DNA of 41,441 nucleotides from an uncultured Eubacteriales bacterium (lineage in GTDB: Bacteria > Bacillota > Clostridia > Oscillospirales > Oscillospiraceae). The notes under the pieces were generated by a model, which worked only from the letters and a program-made list of their open reading frames with translations, made no database searches and was not told the DNA's origin. The position numbers and the translations under genes are program-made. Below are positions 1 to 7,680 of the stretch, one piece after another. The stretch is taken from positions 1 to 41,441 of the forward strand of contig URBH01000013.1 of NCBI GenBank assembly GCA_900546075.1. The letters run 5' to 3'. The stretch's first letter is position 1, and each line of letters starts with the position of its first letter.

Positions 1-43
1 CGTATCGCCTTGCTGCCATAAGATCACCCCTATGCTTTTTCTT

Positions 44-730
44 TTATTCTACTGCATTTTTGGATTTTGTGCAATTTATATATGAGGTTTGAGTTTTCAG
101 ATACGCCCTAATGTAATCCACGGTTTTATCATAAGGCAAGCATTCATAAATCGTTAGGTAATAATTATCCTCACCCAGATGCTCGGCACAGGATATCAGC
201 GAAATAATCACGTCATTCTCTCCGTTATTGAACAACATCGCTTGCCTTGCCTGAAACATTTCCTGAACGCAGTTTCTAACATCTTCGTATTCAATGCCGC
301 CTTTAGATAACAACTTCACAGTTTCTACCGCATAATACATATCATTGTTAGTTTTATATTCTTCCAATTTCCGGAGCGTGTAATCATGCAGATAAGAGTC
401 TAATTTCTCGCTTTCGCAGCCAATGAAGTGAAGGTAAGACAAAAGATTTACCACACCATAGTTGTTAAAACGTTCGTTTTCGCTTCCCTGATATTTTATA
501 ACTGCACTAAGTACCGCTTTTTCAAACCCTTTTTCCCCGTAGCATTTTAATGCTTTTTCTTTTGTTTTTGGATCATCCCATGATGTCGTTTTAAAAAAAC
601 TATTTATCATAAGATTAACTTCTTCTCGATGTTTTAGATTTTGCTTGCATACTGTCCAAACGATGACAATTGCAATAAAGACGAGTACTGCTAGTATAAT
701 TTTTGCCCTGCGGGATAGGGATGTTTTCAT
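44..730 (-). CDS. Membrane-anchored hypothetical protein
   Basis: A 228-aa protein that I do not recognise. It opens with a short basic stretch, then one hydrophobic segment at about residues 9-28, and the rest is charged and soluble. This reads as an N-terminally anchored protein with its body outside the membrane. An AAGGAGG lies at 738-744, seven bases from the ATG, inside the upstream HTH gene. The ATG overlaps that gene's stop as ATGA (727-730), so the two are translationally coupled. Base and codon use are AT-rich, unlike the GC-rich core genes that begin at 1480, which suggests transferred DNA. No catalytic motif is visible and no function is offered. Confidence 0.7.
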   Translation of the reverse strand: MKTSLSRRAKIILAVLVFIAIVIVWTVCKQNLKHREEVNLMINSFFKTTSWDDPKTKEKALKCYGEKGFEKAVLSAVIKYQGSENERFNNYGVVNLLSYLHFIGCESEKLDSYLHDYTLRKLEEYKTNNDMYYAVETVKLLSKGGIEYEDVRNCVQEMFQARQAMLFNNGENDVIISLISCAEHLGEDNYYLTIYECLPYDKTVDYIRAYLKTQTSYINCTKSKNAVE

Positions 731-912
731 TTTCCGGCCTCCTTATGTTTTAATAGCTTCGGGCATTCCACATTGGCCGGTATTCTCCAACGCCCACGCA
801 CTTTCTCAGCCTTGACCACAGCGGAAAGTTGGTTGGACTTGCACCACTTCCTGATGGTTTCTTCGCTGAAGCCCCAGCGTTCAGCAGCTTCTTTTGTTGT
901 CATGTACTCCAT
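727..912 (-). CDS. Small excisionase/MerR-like HTH DNA-binding protein
   Basis: A 61-aa protein made almost entirely of one helix-turn-helix: MTTKEAAERWGFSEETIRKW, then a wing-like segment ending GRWRIP. This is the pattern of excisionase-type (HTH_17/MerR-like) DNA-binding domains found in mobile-element control genes. The reading frame stays open upstream to 993, but AGGAGG at 920-925 sits seven bases from the ATG at 912, and the promoter at 949-977 would leave most of the longer form untranscribed, so the short start is chosen. It is followed by the coupled membrane-anchored gene and is divergent from an XRE regulator. It may regulate its own locus or act as a recombination directionality factor; no integrase is adjacent on this side. 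Confidence 0.75.
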   Translation of the reverse strand: MEYMTTKEAAERWGFSEETIRKWCKSNQLSAVVKAEKVRGRWRIPANVECPKLLKHKEAGK

Positions 913-948
913 AGGTTTTCCTCCTTTTCTGTATAGGGACATGGCTAC

Positions 949-977
949 ATCATACAGCAAAATATCAAGTAATGCAA
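949..977 (-). promoter_or_regulatory. Sigma-A type promoter for the HTH/membrane-protein pair
   Basis: On the minus strand TTGCAT (972-977) and TATGAT (949-954) are separated by 17 bases. Transcription would start about 25-30 bases before the HTH start codon at 912. Inferred from consensus only. Confidence 0.55.
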
Positions 978-1052
978 TATGTAATTTATACAATATTAGT
1001 TGATGTTAATTTGTGAAACTATCACCGATACTATATGCTGAGGTGACGGTAA

Positions 1053-1352
1053 ATGTATATGCGAATCCGCAAAGCGCGTGAGGAACTGGGCTACACAAGA
1101 GAGAAATTCGCGGAAAAACTGGACGTCAGTGTCTCTTATCTGGCAGAGCTGGAACGCGGCAGAACCGGTATTTCTGTAAAAATGTTAATCAAGGTCTGTA
1201 AGGTTCTCGGCCTGTCGGCAGATTATGTCCTGTTCGGTAATGACAGGCCGGAAGATTCCAAACGGCTCGACGCCATTCGCCGGATTGATGAGAAATATTT
1301 GCCCCTTCTGGATAAAGTAATTGCAGAGCTGCTTACGTTAAGCGGCGAATAG
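1053..1352 (+). CDS. XRE/Cro-family transcriptional regulator
   Basis: A 99-aa protein with a classic XRE helix-turn-helix over about residues 3-62: the helix pair TREKFAEKLDVSVSYLAELE is followed by RGRTGISVKMLIKVCKVLG and an SADYVLFG end. A short helical tail of about 35 residues could mediate dimerisation. A weak GAGGTGA lies before the start; the internal ATG at 1059 is an alternative. It is divergent from the HTH/membrane-protein pair across about 140 bases, a usual arrangement for a repressor controlling both directions. A strong terminator follows. Confidence 0.85.
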   Translation: MYMRIRKAREELGYTREKFAEKLDVSVSYLAELERGRTGISVKMLIKVCKVLGLSADYVLFGNDRPEDSKRLDAIRRIDEKYLPLLDKVIAELLTLSGE

Positions 1353-1369
1353 ATCACTATAAATAGAAC

Positions 1370-1417
1370 GCTCCTGCTTTATTGGGTGTGAAATCCCCAA
1401 TAAAGCAGGAGCATTTT
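1370..1417 (+). terminator. Rho-independent terminator after the XRE gene
   Basis: A perfect 17-bp stem (1370-1386 with 1396-1412) with a 9-base loop, followed by ATTTTT. It lies between the XRE gene and the end of spo0A, which converge, and may stop transcription in both directions, although the minus-strand flank is less T-rich. Confidence 0.9.
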
Positions 1418-1479
1418 TCAGAACGATAAAATTTGCTTGCGTAGTTCAAACGGAAACGCCAAAACGTCTAGGGAATCCC

Positions 1480-2259
1480 TCAATACTGCGCCGCCTCGGC
1501 GGACTTGAGCTGCAATTGAAGCCTATCCGCAATCAGCGCAATAAACTCACTATTGGTAGGTTTCCCCTTGGTATTGCTCACCGTATACCCAAAGAACCGT
1601 TGCAGGGTATCCAGGTCTCCCCGATCCCAGGCTACCTCGATGGCGTGGCGGATCGCCCGCTCTACCCGGCTGGGGGTTGTCCCGAAGGTTTTCGCCACCT
1701 GGGGATAGAGTACCTTCGTGATGGCGTTGATTACGTCCATGTCGTTTACCGCGATGATAATGGCCTCCCGCAGGTACTGGTAGCCCTTGATGTGGGCGGG
1801 GACGCCGATCTCGTGGATGATGCCCGTGACCATGGACTCGATGCTGGTCTTGTCCGGGCGGCGCTTTTCCGCGGCCTTCTGACCGTCTCCGCCCCGGATC
1901 TCCTCAAGCCGCTCCACCAGCGCGGTCATATCGCAGGGCTTCAGCATCAGATACCGCACCCCCAGATTGGCCGCCGCCGCGGACACGTACTGCGTCACGA
2001 AGACGGAGGTCGCCAGGGTAATCGGGCGGCGCTCCATGCCGGACACGGCTTTCAGAACGCTGATGCCGTCCTTCTTGCTCAGCATCAGATCCAGCACCAG
2101 AACGTCGGGCTTCCGCTCCTCCACCATGCGAATGGCCTGTTCCCCGTCGTTGGCCGTTCCAACGACCTGGAAACCGTCGGCGTGCTGCAATGCGGCGGTC
2201 AGGGCGGTGCAGAAGTCGTCCGCGCTGTCCGCGATCAATACGGTTGTTACATGTTCCAT
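1480..2259 (-). CDS. spo0A: Sporulation master regulator Spo0A
   Basis: A 259-aa response regulator close in length to Bacillus Spo0A. The N-terminal receiver covers about residues 5-120, with the phospho-acceptor Asp57 in DVLVLDLML, Thr84/Ser85, and Lys107 in LMLKPCD. The C-terminal Spo0A DNA-binding domain begins near residue 140, with IGVPAHIKGYQYLREAI and the recognition-helix region SRVERAIRHAIEVAW (197-211). An upstream in-frame extension exists, but GGAGAGG just before the ATG at 2259 fixes the start. In the family, phosphorylated Spo0A binds TGTCGAA boxes and launches sporulation. Only one acidic residue is seen where the receiver usually has an Asp/Glu pair (ADSA, Asp11). No spoIVB is seen upstream. 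Confidence 0.96.
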   Translation of the reverse strand: MEHVTTVLIADSADDFCTALTAALQHADGFQVVGTANDGEQAIRMVEERKPDVLVLDLMLSKKDGISVLKAVSGMERRPITLATSVFVTQYVSAAAANLGVRYLMLKPCDMTALVERLEEIRGGDGQKAAEKRRPDKTSIESMVTGIIHEIGVPAHIKGYQYLREAIIIAVNDMDVINAITKVLYPQVAKTFGTTPSRVERAIRHAIEVAWDRGDLDTLQRFFGYTVSNTKGKPTNSEFIALIADRLQLQLKSAEAAQY

Positions 2260-2329
2260 ATACAGTCCTCTCCTGTCATGTAAAAGATTAGATTTTGCTC
2301 CCCAATGCCACGAATCACGAAAACCCGTG

Positions 2330-2456
2330 TGCGACAAATAAAGAATACCATGAAGCACGCGGTTTTGCAAGGAAAAACAAAAATAATCGCTCGTCAAAAA
2401 CAGCGCGTTTTCGACAATTACGACATATTTTTAGAACTTTTCTACAGTTTTCGACA
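2330..2456 (-). promoter_or_regulatory. Cluster of putative Spo0A boxes
   Basis: TTCGACA, the complement of the 0A-box TGTCGAA, occurs exactly at 2410-2416 and 2450-2456. One-mismatch versions are TACGACA at 2419-2425 and TGCGACA at 2330-2336. They surround and precede the spo0A promoter and lie upstream of the divergent pepF promoter. The box at 2330 sits just past the spo0A -10 element, where a bound protein could block transcription. Inference from consensus. Confidence 0.65.
2342..2370 (-). promoter_or_regulatory. Promoter for spo0A
   Basis: On the minus strand TTGCAA (2365-2370) and TATTCT (2342-2347) are 17 bases apart. The leader to the start codon at 2259 would be about 75 bases. Confidence 0.5.
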
Positions 2457-2480
2457 AAATGGGACAGCTCCCGCGGGCAG

Positions 2481-2509
2481 TTGACGGAAGGAGTAGACTG
2501 GTGTAAAAT
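2481..2509 (+). promoter_or_regulatory. Promoter for pepF-apeB
   Basis: TTGACG (2481-2486) and TAAAAT (2504-2509) have exact 17-base spacing and lie about 30 bases before the pepF start codon. Confidence 0.65.
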
Positions 2510-2539
2510 GAGTAAAAATATTGTCAGGAGGGACAAATC

Positions 2540-4303
2540 ATGAACGAAGTATGGAATCTGGACGTCATTTACCGCGGCTTTGACGATCCCGCCTTTGCCG
2601 CGGATATGGAAAAGCTGGAAAAGCTTGTAAAGGATTACGCGGCCTTCGCCGGGGAACTGGACGAACAGACACCCCTGGACGGCCTGAAAAAGGGCATCGC
2701 CCTGGAAGAAACGCTGACGGTTTTGACCGCCAAGCTGGGAGAATACGCCTCCCTGCGCCAGTCGGTGAACACCCGGGACGCGGAGGCAGGCTCCCGTCTG
2801 GGACAGGTGATGCAGCGAATCAGCGGCGCCGCCGGCGCTCAGGCGCAGTGGCGGGAGTGGGTGTCGAAAATCCCCGATTTAATGGTATTGGTGGCCGGGG
2901 ACGAGACGCTGAAGGACTACACCTTCCTGTTTGAACGCCTGCTGCGAAACAGCACCCATTTGCTTGGCAGTCTTGGCGAGCAGATCAGCGCCAGGCTGTC
3001 CATGTCCGGCTCCAGCGCCTGGAGCGATTTGCAGGGATATCTGACCAGCACCGTGCCGGTCAGCTACAACGGCGGAACCACCAATCTGTCCGCCATCCGC
3101 AATCTGGCCTACGACCCCGACCCCGCCGTGCGGAAGGCGGCCTACGAGGCGGAGCTGAGCTGCTACGACCGGATCAAGGATTCCGTGGCCTTTGCCCTGA
3201 ACTCCATCAAGCTGGAAACCATCTCGGACTGCCAGCTCCGGGGCTACGGGTCCCCCCTTGACCGGACGCTGGAGCAGTCCGACATGAAGCGGCAGACCCT
3301 GGACGCCATGCTGGGGGCGATGGAGGAATACATGCCCAAATTCCGGCAGTACCTCCGCGCCAAGGGAAAGGCGCTGGGGCATGAAAACGGCCTGCCCTGG
3401 TACGACCTGTTCGCGCCCATGGGCAAATCCGCGGCGCAGTATACCGCGGAGGACGCCAAGAGGATTCTGGTGGAGCTGTTCTCCACCTTCGATCAGGAAT
3501 TGGCGGACATGGTGGCGCGCGCCTTTGACGAAAGCTGGATCGACTTCTACCCCCGGGACGGGAAAACCGGCGGCGCCTTCTGCGCCGGGGTGGCGTGCAT
3601 CGGCCAGAGCCGCATCCTGACCAATTTCGACGGCACCTTCGGCAGCATCGTGACCCTCGCCCATGAGCTGGGACACGCCTTCCACAACCAGTGCATCCGC
3701 GCCCACCGTCCGCTGAACCGGGATTACTCCATGCCCGTGGCGGAGACCGCGTCCACCTTCAACGAGTGCGTGGTCATGGCGGCGGCCATCCGGCAGGCAA
3801 AATCCCATGACGAGGAGCTGGCGCTTATCGAGTCCCAGCTTCAGGACGTCACCCAGATCATCTGCGACATCTACTCCCGGTACCTGTTTGAAAGCATGGT
3901 GCTGGAAAACCGGGAGCAGCAGTTCATGGACGCGGATACCCTGTGCGGCATGATGCTGAAAGCCCAGGAGCAGTCCTACGGCGACGGCCTTGACCCGGGC
4001 TTCCGCCATCCCTATATGTGGATCTGCAAGAGCCATTATTACGGTGCTACCTTCTATAACTTCCCCTATGCCTTCGGCGGCCTGTTTGCCCGGGGGCTGT
4101 ACGCTCAGTACCAGCGGGAGGGCGCGGCCTTCGTGCCGAAGTACAAGAAGCTGCTGCGCACCACCACCGTCGCCACGGCGGAGGACGTCGCCCAGGTGGC
4201 GGGCATCGACCTGACGGACAAGGAATTCTGGCGCAGCGCCTTGCAGACCGTCGCTCAGCAGATCGATCTGGTCTGCGGACTTCTTGAGGGAGGAAACCAG
4301 TGA
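2540..4303 (+). CDS. pepF: M3-family oligoendopeptidase F
   Basis: A 587-aa zinc metallopeptidase of normal length for the PepF/M3 family. The active-site HExxH is HELGH at residues 375-379, and the downstream ETASTFNE segment (ending at residue 409) supplies the expected third glutamate ligand. The N-terminal half is the usual helical PepF domain. There is no signal peptide, so it acts in the cytosol, cutting short peptides during peptide catabolism. CAGGAGGG lies before the ATG. Its stop overlaps the start of the M18 aminopeptidase by one base, so both peptidases form an operon behind the promoter at 2481. Confidence 0.95.
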   Translation: MNEVWNLDVIYRGFDDPAFAADMEKLEKLVKDYAAFAGELDEQTPLDGLKKGIALEETLTVLTAKLGEYASLRQSVNTRDAEAGSRLGQVMQRISGAAGAQAQWREWVSKIPDLMVLVAGDETLKDYTFLFERLLRNSTHLLGSLGEQISARLSMSGSSAWSDLQGYLTSTVPVSYNGGTTNLSAIRNLAYDPDPAVRKAAYEAELSCYDRIKDSVAFALNSIKLETISDCQLRGYGSPLDRTLEQSDMKRQTLDAMLGAMEEYMPKFRQYLRAKGKALGHENGLPWYDLFAPMGKSAAQYTAEDAKRILVELFSTFDQELADMVARAFDESWIDFYPRDGKTGGAFCAGVACIGQSRILTNFDGTFGSIVTLAHELGHAFHNQCIRAHRPLNRDYSMPVAETASTFNECVVMAAAIRQAKSHDEELALIESQLQDVTQIICDIYSRYLFESMVLENREQQFMDADTLCGMMLKAQEQSYGDGLDPGFRHPYMWICKSHYYGATFYNFPYAFGGLFARGLYAQYQREGAAFVPKYKKLLRTTTVATAEDVAQVAGIDLTDKEFWRSALQTVAQQIDLVCGLLEGGNQ

Positions 4304-5583
4304 TGGACAGCCGGACAAAAGCATTGTGTGATTTTCTGGATGCGTCCCACAGCGTGTATCACGCCCAGGCGTATCTGGCCGAGACGCTGAAAAATGCCGG
4401 TTATACCCGGCTGTACGAGCAGGACGAATGGGCGCTCATCCCCGGCGGGAAGTATTTCCTGACCCGGGGCGGCTCCGCCCTCGTGGCCTTCCGGGTGCCG
4501 AAGGAAAGCCCCAAGGGCTTCCTCATGAGCGCCAGCCATTCCGACCGCCCCACCTTCAAGATCAAGGAGAACTTTGAGCTGGCCGCCGCCTACACCCGCA
4601 TGGCGGTGGAGCGCTACGGCGGGATGCTGATCGCCCCCTGGCTGGATCGCCCCCTGTCCATCGCGGGACGGGTGACGGTGGAGACGGAAGCCGGCGTGGA
4701 AACGAAGCTGCTGGACATAGACAGAGACCTGCTGCTCATCCCCAATGTCGCCATCCACATGAACCGTCAGGCAAACGAGGGCTATAAATGGAATCCTGCG
4801 GTGGACACCCTGCCCCTCGTCGGCGGCGCGGGGGCGGCGGGCAAGCTCCCGGCGCTGCTGGAGCAGGAAGCGGGCGGAAAGATTCTGGGGCACGACCTGT
4901 ATCTTTACATCCGGCAGAAGGCGTCGGTCTGGGGCGTTGACGAGGAGTACATTTCCGCCGCCGCCCTGGACGATCTGGAATGCGCCTGGGGCTGCACCCA
5001 GGGCTTCCTCAAGGGCGGGGACAGCGCGTCCGTCCCGGTTCTGTGCGTTTTCGACAGCGAGGAGGTCGGCTCCGTTTCCCCCCAGGGCGCGGGATCGTCC
5101 CTGCTGGAGGACGCCCTGGGCAGGATCTGCGACAGCCTGAAACTGCACCGGGGGCGGATGCTGGCACAGTCCTTCCTGGTGTCGGCGGACAATGCCCATG
5201 CCGTTCACCCCAATCATCCGGAGTACGCCGACCCGGGCAACGCCCCGGTCATGGGCGGGGGGCTGGTGATCAAGTACAACGCCAACCTCAGCTACTGCAC
5301 CGACAGCGTCAGCGCCGGGGTGTTCCGGAAGATCTGCGGCAGAGCGGGGGTCAGGGTGCAAACCTACCACAACCGGGCTGACCTTCCCGGCGGCTCCACC
5401 CTTGGCAGGATCTCTCTTGCCCACGTGAGCATACCCACGGTGGACATCGGCCTTGCCCAGCTGGCCATGCACTCGTGCTACGAGACGGCCGCCGTGTCCG
5501 ATGCCATCGACCTGGAAAATGCCATGGCGGCGTACTACGGCGCGACCCTGGAAGCGACGCAGACCGGCTTTGTCATCCGGTAA
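4303..5583 (+). CDS. apeB: M18-family aminopeptidase
   Basis: A 426-aa cytosolic zinc aminopeptidase (aspartyl-aminopeptidase type) of normal length. Metal-ligand and catalytic motifs are visible in order: SASHSDRP (His79), FDSEEVGS (Glu253/254), DNAHAVHPNHPEY in the C-terminal half, and MHSCYE near the end (His390). It would release N-terminal acidic residues from peptides produced by enzymes such as the adjacent PepF. The ATG at 4303 overlaps the pepF stop (TGATG). A GTG one codon earlier is possible, but GGGAGG has better spacing to the ATG. Confidence 0.93.
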   Translation: MDSRTKALCDFLDASHSVYHAQAYLAETLKNAGYTRLYEQDEWALIPGGKYFLTRGGSALVAFRVPKESPKGFLMSASHSDRPTFKIKENFELAAAYTRMAVERYGGMLIAPWLDRPLSIAGRVTVETEAGVETKLLDIDRDLLLIPNVAIHMNRQANEGYKWNPAVDTLPLVGGAGAAGKLPALLEQEAGGKILGHDLYLYIRQKASVWGVDEEYISAAALDDLECAWGCTQGFLKGGDSASVPVLCVFDSEEVGSVSPQGAGSSLLEDALGRICDSLKLHRGRMLAQSFLVSADNAHAVHPNHPEYADPGNAPVMGGGLVIKYNANLSYCTDSVSAGVFRKICGRAGVRVQTYHNRADLPGGSTLGRISLAHVSIPTVDIGLAQLAMHSCYETAAVSDAIDLENAMAAYYGATLEATQTGFVIR

Positions 5584-5689
5584 TCGGCCAGACTGGCAAA
5601 CTGCCTAAAAATTTTTATCCAAAATTGTAGAAACCAACCATTGCAGGTTCTTGCGGATTATGGTAACATCTATTTATCCAGGTGGATTC

Positions 5690-5850
5690 TGCCTACTCCA
5701 CATAATAGACAGAATACCGCTAAAATAAAGGAGGATAAACCCGTCTGACGCACGGTGCGGCAGTGTGGAGACCTGTCGTAATGCTCCCGGAAGATTGCTT
5801 TCCGGTCAGCGAGAACGCACGCGAAAATGGTAGGTGCGTTCGGCGTCGAA
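5690..5850 (+). ncRNA. Candidate pseudoknotted structured RNA (possibly raiA-type)
   Basis: The 270-base gap before the UgpC gene holds dense complementarity. CTCCAC (5696-5701) pairs with GTGGAG (5765-5770), and GACAG (5708-5712) with CTGTC (5773-5777); these two cross, giving a pseudoknot. CCGC (5717-5720) pairs with GCGG (5757-5760), CCGT/ACGG (5741-5755) is a local hairpin, and CCGGAA/TTCCGG (5787-5805) and GAACGCAC/GTGCGTTC (5813-5841) are hairpins. GACGC (5747-5751) pairs with GCGTC (5843-5847). An unused AAAGGAGGA is embedded at 5728-5736. The overall look recalls conserved Firmicutes RNAs such as the raiA motif, but I cannot confirm the class. It may be a stand-alone RNA or a leader of the next gene. 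Confidence 0.5.
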
Positions 5851-5855
5851 ACAGT

Positions 5856-7052
5856 ATGGCAAGTGTAACCCTGAAGAACGTAAAGAAGATCTACCCCTTC
5901 AACGGCGACGACGCAAAGAAGAAGAAAAAGAAGAAGGGCGAGGAGGCTCCCGAGAAGAAGGTGAACCTTCAGATCACCGACAAGGGTGTCGTGGCTGTGC
6001 AGGAGTTCAGCGTGGACATCAAGGACAAGGAATTCATCGTCCTGGTCGGTCCCTCCGGCTGTGGTAAGTCCACCACGCTTCGTATGATCGCCGGTCTGGA
6101 AGAGATCTCCGAAGGCGAGCTGTACATCGGCGACCGTCTGGTCAACGACGTTGCACCCAAGGATCGCGACATCGCCATGGTTTTCCAGAACTACGCTCTG
6201 TACCCCCACATGACCGTTTACGAGAACATGGCCTTTGCTCTGAAGCTGCGTCATGCTCCCAAGGACGAGATCGACAAGAAGGTCAAGGAAGCTGCTGAGA
6301 TCCTGGACATCACCCAGTACCTGGGCCGTAAGCCCAAGGCTCTGTCCGGCGGTCAGCGTCAGCGTGTTGCCATCGGCCGCGCCATCGTTCGTGACCCCCA
6401 GGTCATGCTGATGGATGAGCCTCTGAGTAACCTGGACGCCAAGCTGCGTAACCAGATGCGTGCCGAGCTCATCAAGCTGCGCGAGCGCATCAATACCACC
6501 TTTATCTATGTTACCCACGACCAGACCGAGGCCATGACCCTGGGTGACCGGATCGTCATCATGAAGGACGGCTTCATCCAGCAGATCGGCACGCCTCAGG
6601 AGGTCTTCAACCATCCCTACAACCTGTTCGTCGCCACCTTCATCGGTACGCCTCAGATGAACATGTTTGAGAACGCCAAGCTGATCAAGGTTGACGGCAA
6701 GTACGCCGTGCAGCTGGACAACCAGACCGTGGTTCTGTCCGACGAGAAGCAGGCCAAGCTCGCCGCCAACAACGTTGCGGAGCAGGATATTGTTCTGGGC
6801 GTCCGTCCCGAGCACATTGAGCTGACCGCCGGCGGCATCGAGGGCAAGGTCGACGTGTCCGAAATGATGGGCTCCACCGTCCACCTGCACGTTACCTCCA
6901 TGGGTCGTGACGTGGTTCTGGTTGTTTCCACCATGAACATGACCGGCGCAGAGGTTGCTGCTCTGTCCAGCGGCTCCACCGTTCACTTCTCCTTCCCCGG
7001 CCACGTATGCCACGTCTTCTCCAAGGAGACCGGCATCAACCTGGAAGCCTGA
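5856..7052 (+). CDS. ugpC: Sugar ABC transporter ATP-binding protein (UgpC/MsmX type)
   Basis: A 398-aa CUT1-type ATPase. Walker A GPSGCGKS is at 65-72, the Q-loop at Gln111 (VFQNYALYPHMT), the signature LSGGQ at 163-167, and Walker B MLMDEP near 184-189 followed by LSNLDAKLR. A C-terminal TOBE-like region follows from about 270. In Firmicutes such ATPases are often shared by several sugar importers, which fits the absence of permease genes here. The start is set by homology (MASVTLKNVKKIYPF); no ribosome site precedes it, only the structured region. A lysine-rich insert at about 18-36 separates the first two strands. Codon choice (AAG, GAC, CGT, GTC) suggests high expression. A strong terminator follows. 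Confidence 0.93.
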   Translation: MASVTLKNVKKIYPFNGDDAKKKKKKKGEEAPEKKVNLQITDKGVVAVQEFSVDIKDKEFIVLVGPSGCGKSTTLRMIAGLEEISEGELYIGDRLVNDVAPKDRDIAMVFQNYALYPHMTVYENMAFALKLRHAPKDEIDKKVKEAAEILDITQYLGRKPKALSGGQRQRVAIGRAIVRDPQVMLMDEPLSNLDAKLRNQMRAELIKLRERINTTFIYVTHDQTEAMTLGDRIVIMKDGFIQQIGTPQEVFNHPYNLFVATFIGTPQMNMFENAKLIKVDGKYAVQLDNQTVVLSDEKQAKLAANNVAEQDIVLGVRPEHIELTAGGIEGKVDVSEMMGSTVHLHVTSMGRDVVLVVSTMNMTGAEVAALSSGSTVHFSFPGHVCHVFSKETGINLEA

Positions 7053-7103
7053 TTTTAACAAACGGGTCTGCCCTAACCGGCCAATGTCACTAAGGTAAGA
7101 ACT

Positions 7104-7139
7104 GCTGTGGCTCGCAGAAATGCGGGCCACAGTTTTTTT
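7104..7139 (+). terminator. Rho-independent terminator after ugpC
   Basis: A stem pairs CTGTGGC..GCA (7104-7115) with TGC..GCCACAG (7121-7132), with a short AAA-type loop, followed by seven T residues. Confidence 0.92.
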
Positions 7140-7182
7140 CAACAATTTCAAATTATACTTGACAAACAGGGGAAACTGTGCA

Positions 7183-7253
7183 GCCTTTTTGCTAACTGCG
7201 GTTAGCAAAAAGGCCCTTGTAATTGGAAGTGTCCCCACCGCTCAATTACAAGG
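7183..7253. repeat. Two adjacent perfect inverted repeats
   Basis: The first has 13-bp arms GCCTTTTTGCTAA / TTAGCAAAAAGGC (7183-7195 and 7202-7214) around a 6-base loop. The second has 10-bp arms CCTTGTAATT / AATTACAAGG (7215-7224 and 7244-7253) around 19 bases. They abut each other and separate the ugpC terminator from the helicase remnant. They could be element ends or a dispersed intergenic palindrome; no T-run makes either a clear terminator. Confidence 0.7.
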
Positions 7254-7282
7254 AGGCCTCCCATGTCAAATAATACGAGTTT

Positions 7283-7680
7283 TTAATAAAACGTCTTCCG
7301 GAAAAAATGTGCGTATTCAATTCCGTCCACATCCGTCCGGATTTGCGCTGCAACCTTTGCCGCGAGCTGCTCATTGAAATCGTTGGTCAGGCAGGCGTAT
7401 TCCTATAAAGCCGCGGTGGGGTTTTCGAGAAAGTAAGCCCGGACTTTATTGGATATTTCAAGGTCATCCGGATTTAGTGAGTTGAACCTTCCGCCGAAAA
7501 AAGAGTGGCCAGAGGTTTGTTTTCGCAGCCGATTTTCAGGAACAGATAGGTCTTGATCGCACCGATCTGCGCATCCCGGAGGTTTTCTTGCCGGGTCATA
7601 TAATCGATAATATTCCCGATGGTGCAGTCCGGGGAGGCATACCACCGGTCCCTTGCTCGTTCAATCATTTTGTAAAACAT
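7283..7680 (-). pseudogene. Truncated, frameshifted remnant of a DEAD/DEAH-box helicase (type III restriction-like)
   Basis: Read on the minus strand from the ATG at 7680, the protein begins MFYKMIERARDRWYASPD and continues through IIDYMTRQENLRDAQIGAIK, which I recognise as the start of large DEAD/DEAH helicases of restriction-type systems. The frame breaks near 7500, where FSAEGS should read on as GRFNSLNPDDLE in another frame. An in-frame TAG interrupts EYACLTNDFNEQ, and the remnant ends after about 130 residues at a TAA (7283-7285), before any Walker A or helicase motif. It therefore cannot be functional. It marks an earlier restriction-type defence locus lost here, next to hairpin repeats that may record the deletion. 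Confidence 0.7.

Noticed and set aside
2879..5472. Long minus-strand frames (481 and 405 codons) opposite pepF and apeB
   Set aside because: Both mirror GC-rich third positions of the real peptidase genes and show no domain, promoter or start signal.
5670..7238. 522-codon open frame on the minus strand opposite ugpC
   Set aside because: It is the antisense shadow of a well-recognised ATPase. It is rich in Val, Leu, Gly and His as such shadows are, has no ribosome site, and crosses the ugpC terminator.
7120..7377. Open frame after ugpC sharing the peptide FLLTAVSKKA with the opposite strand
   Set aside because: The shared peptide is produced by the 7183-7214 palindrome being read from either strand; no gene is needed to explain it.
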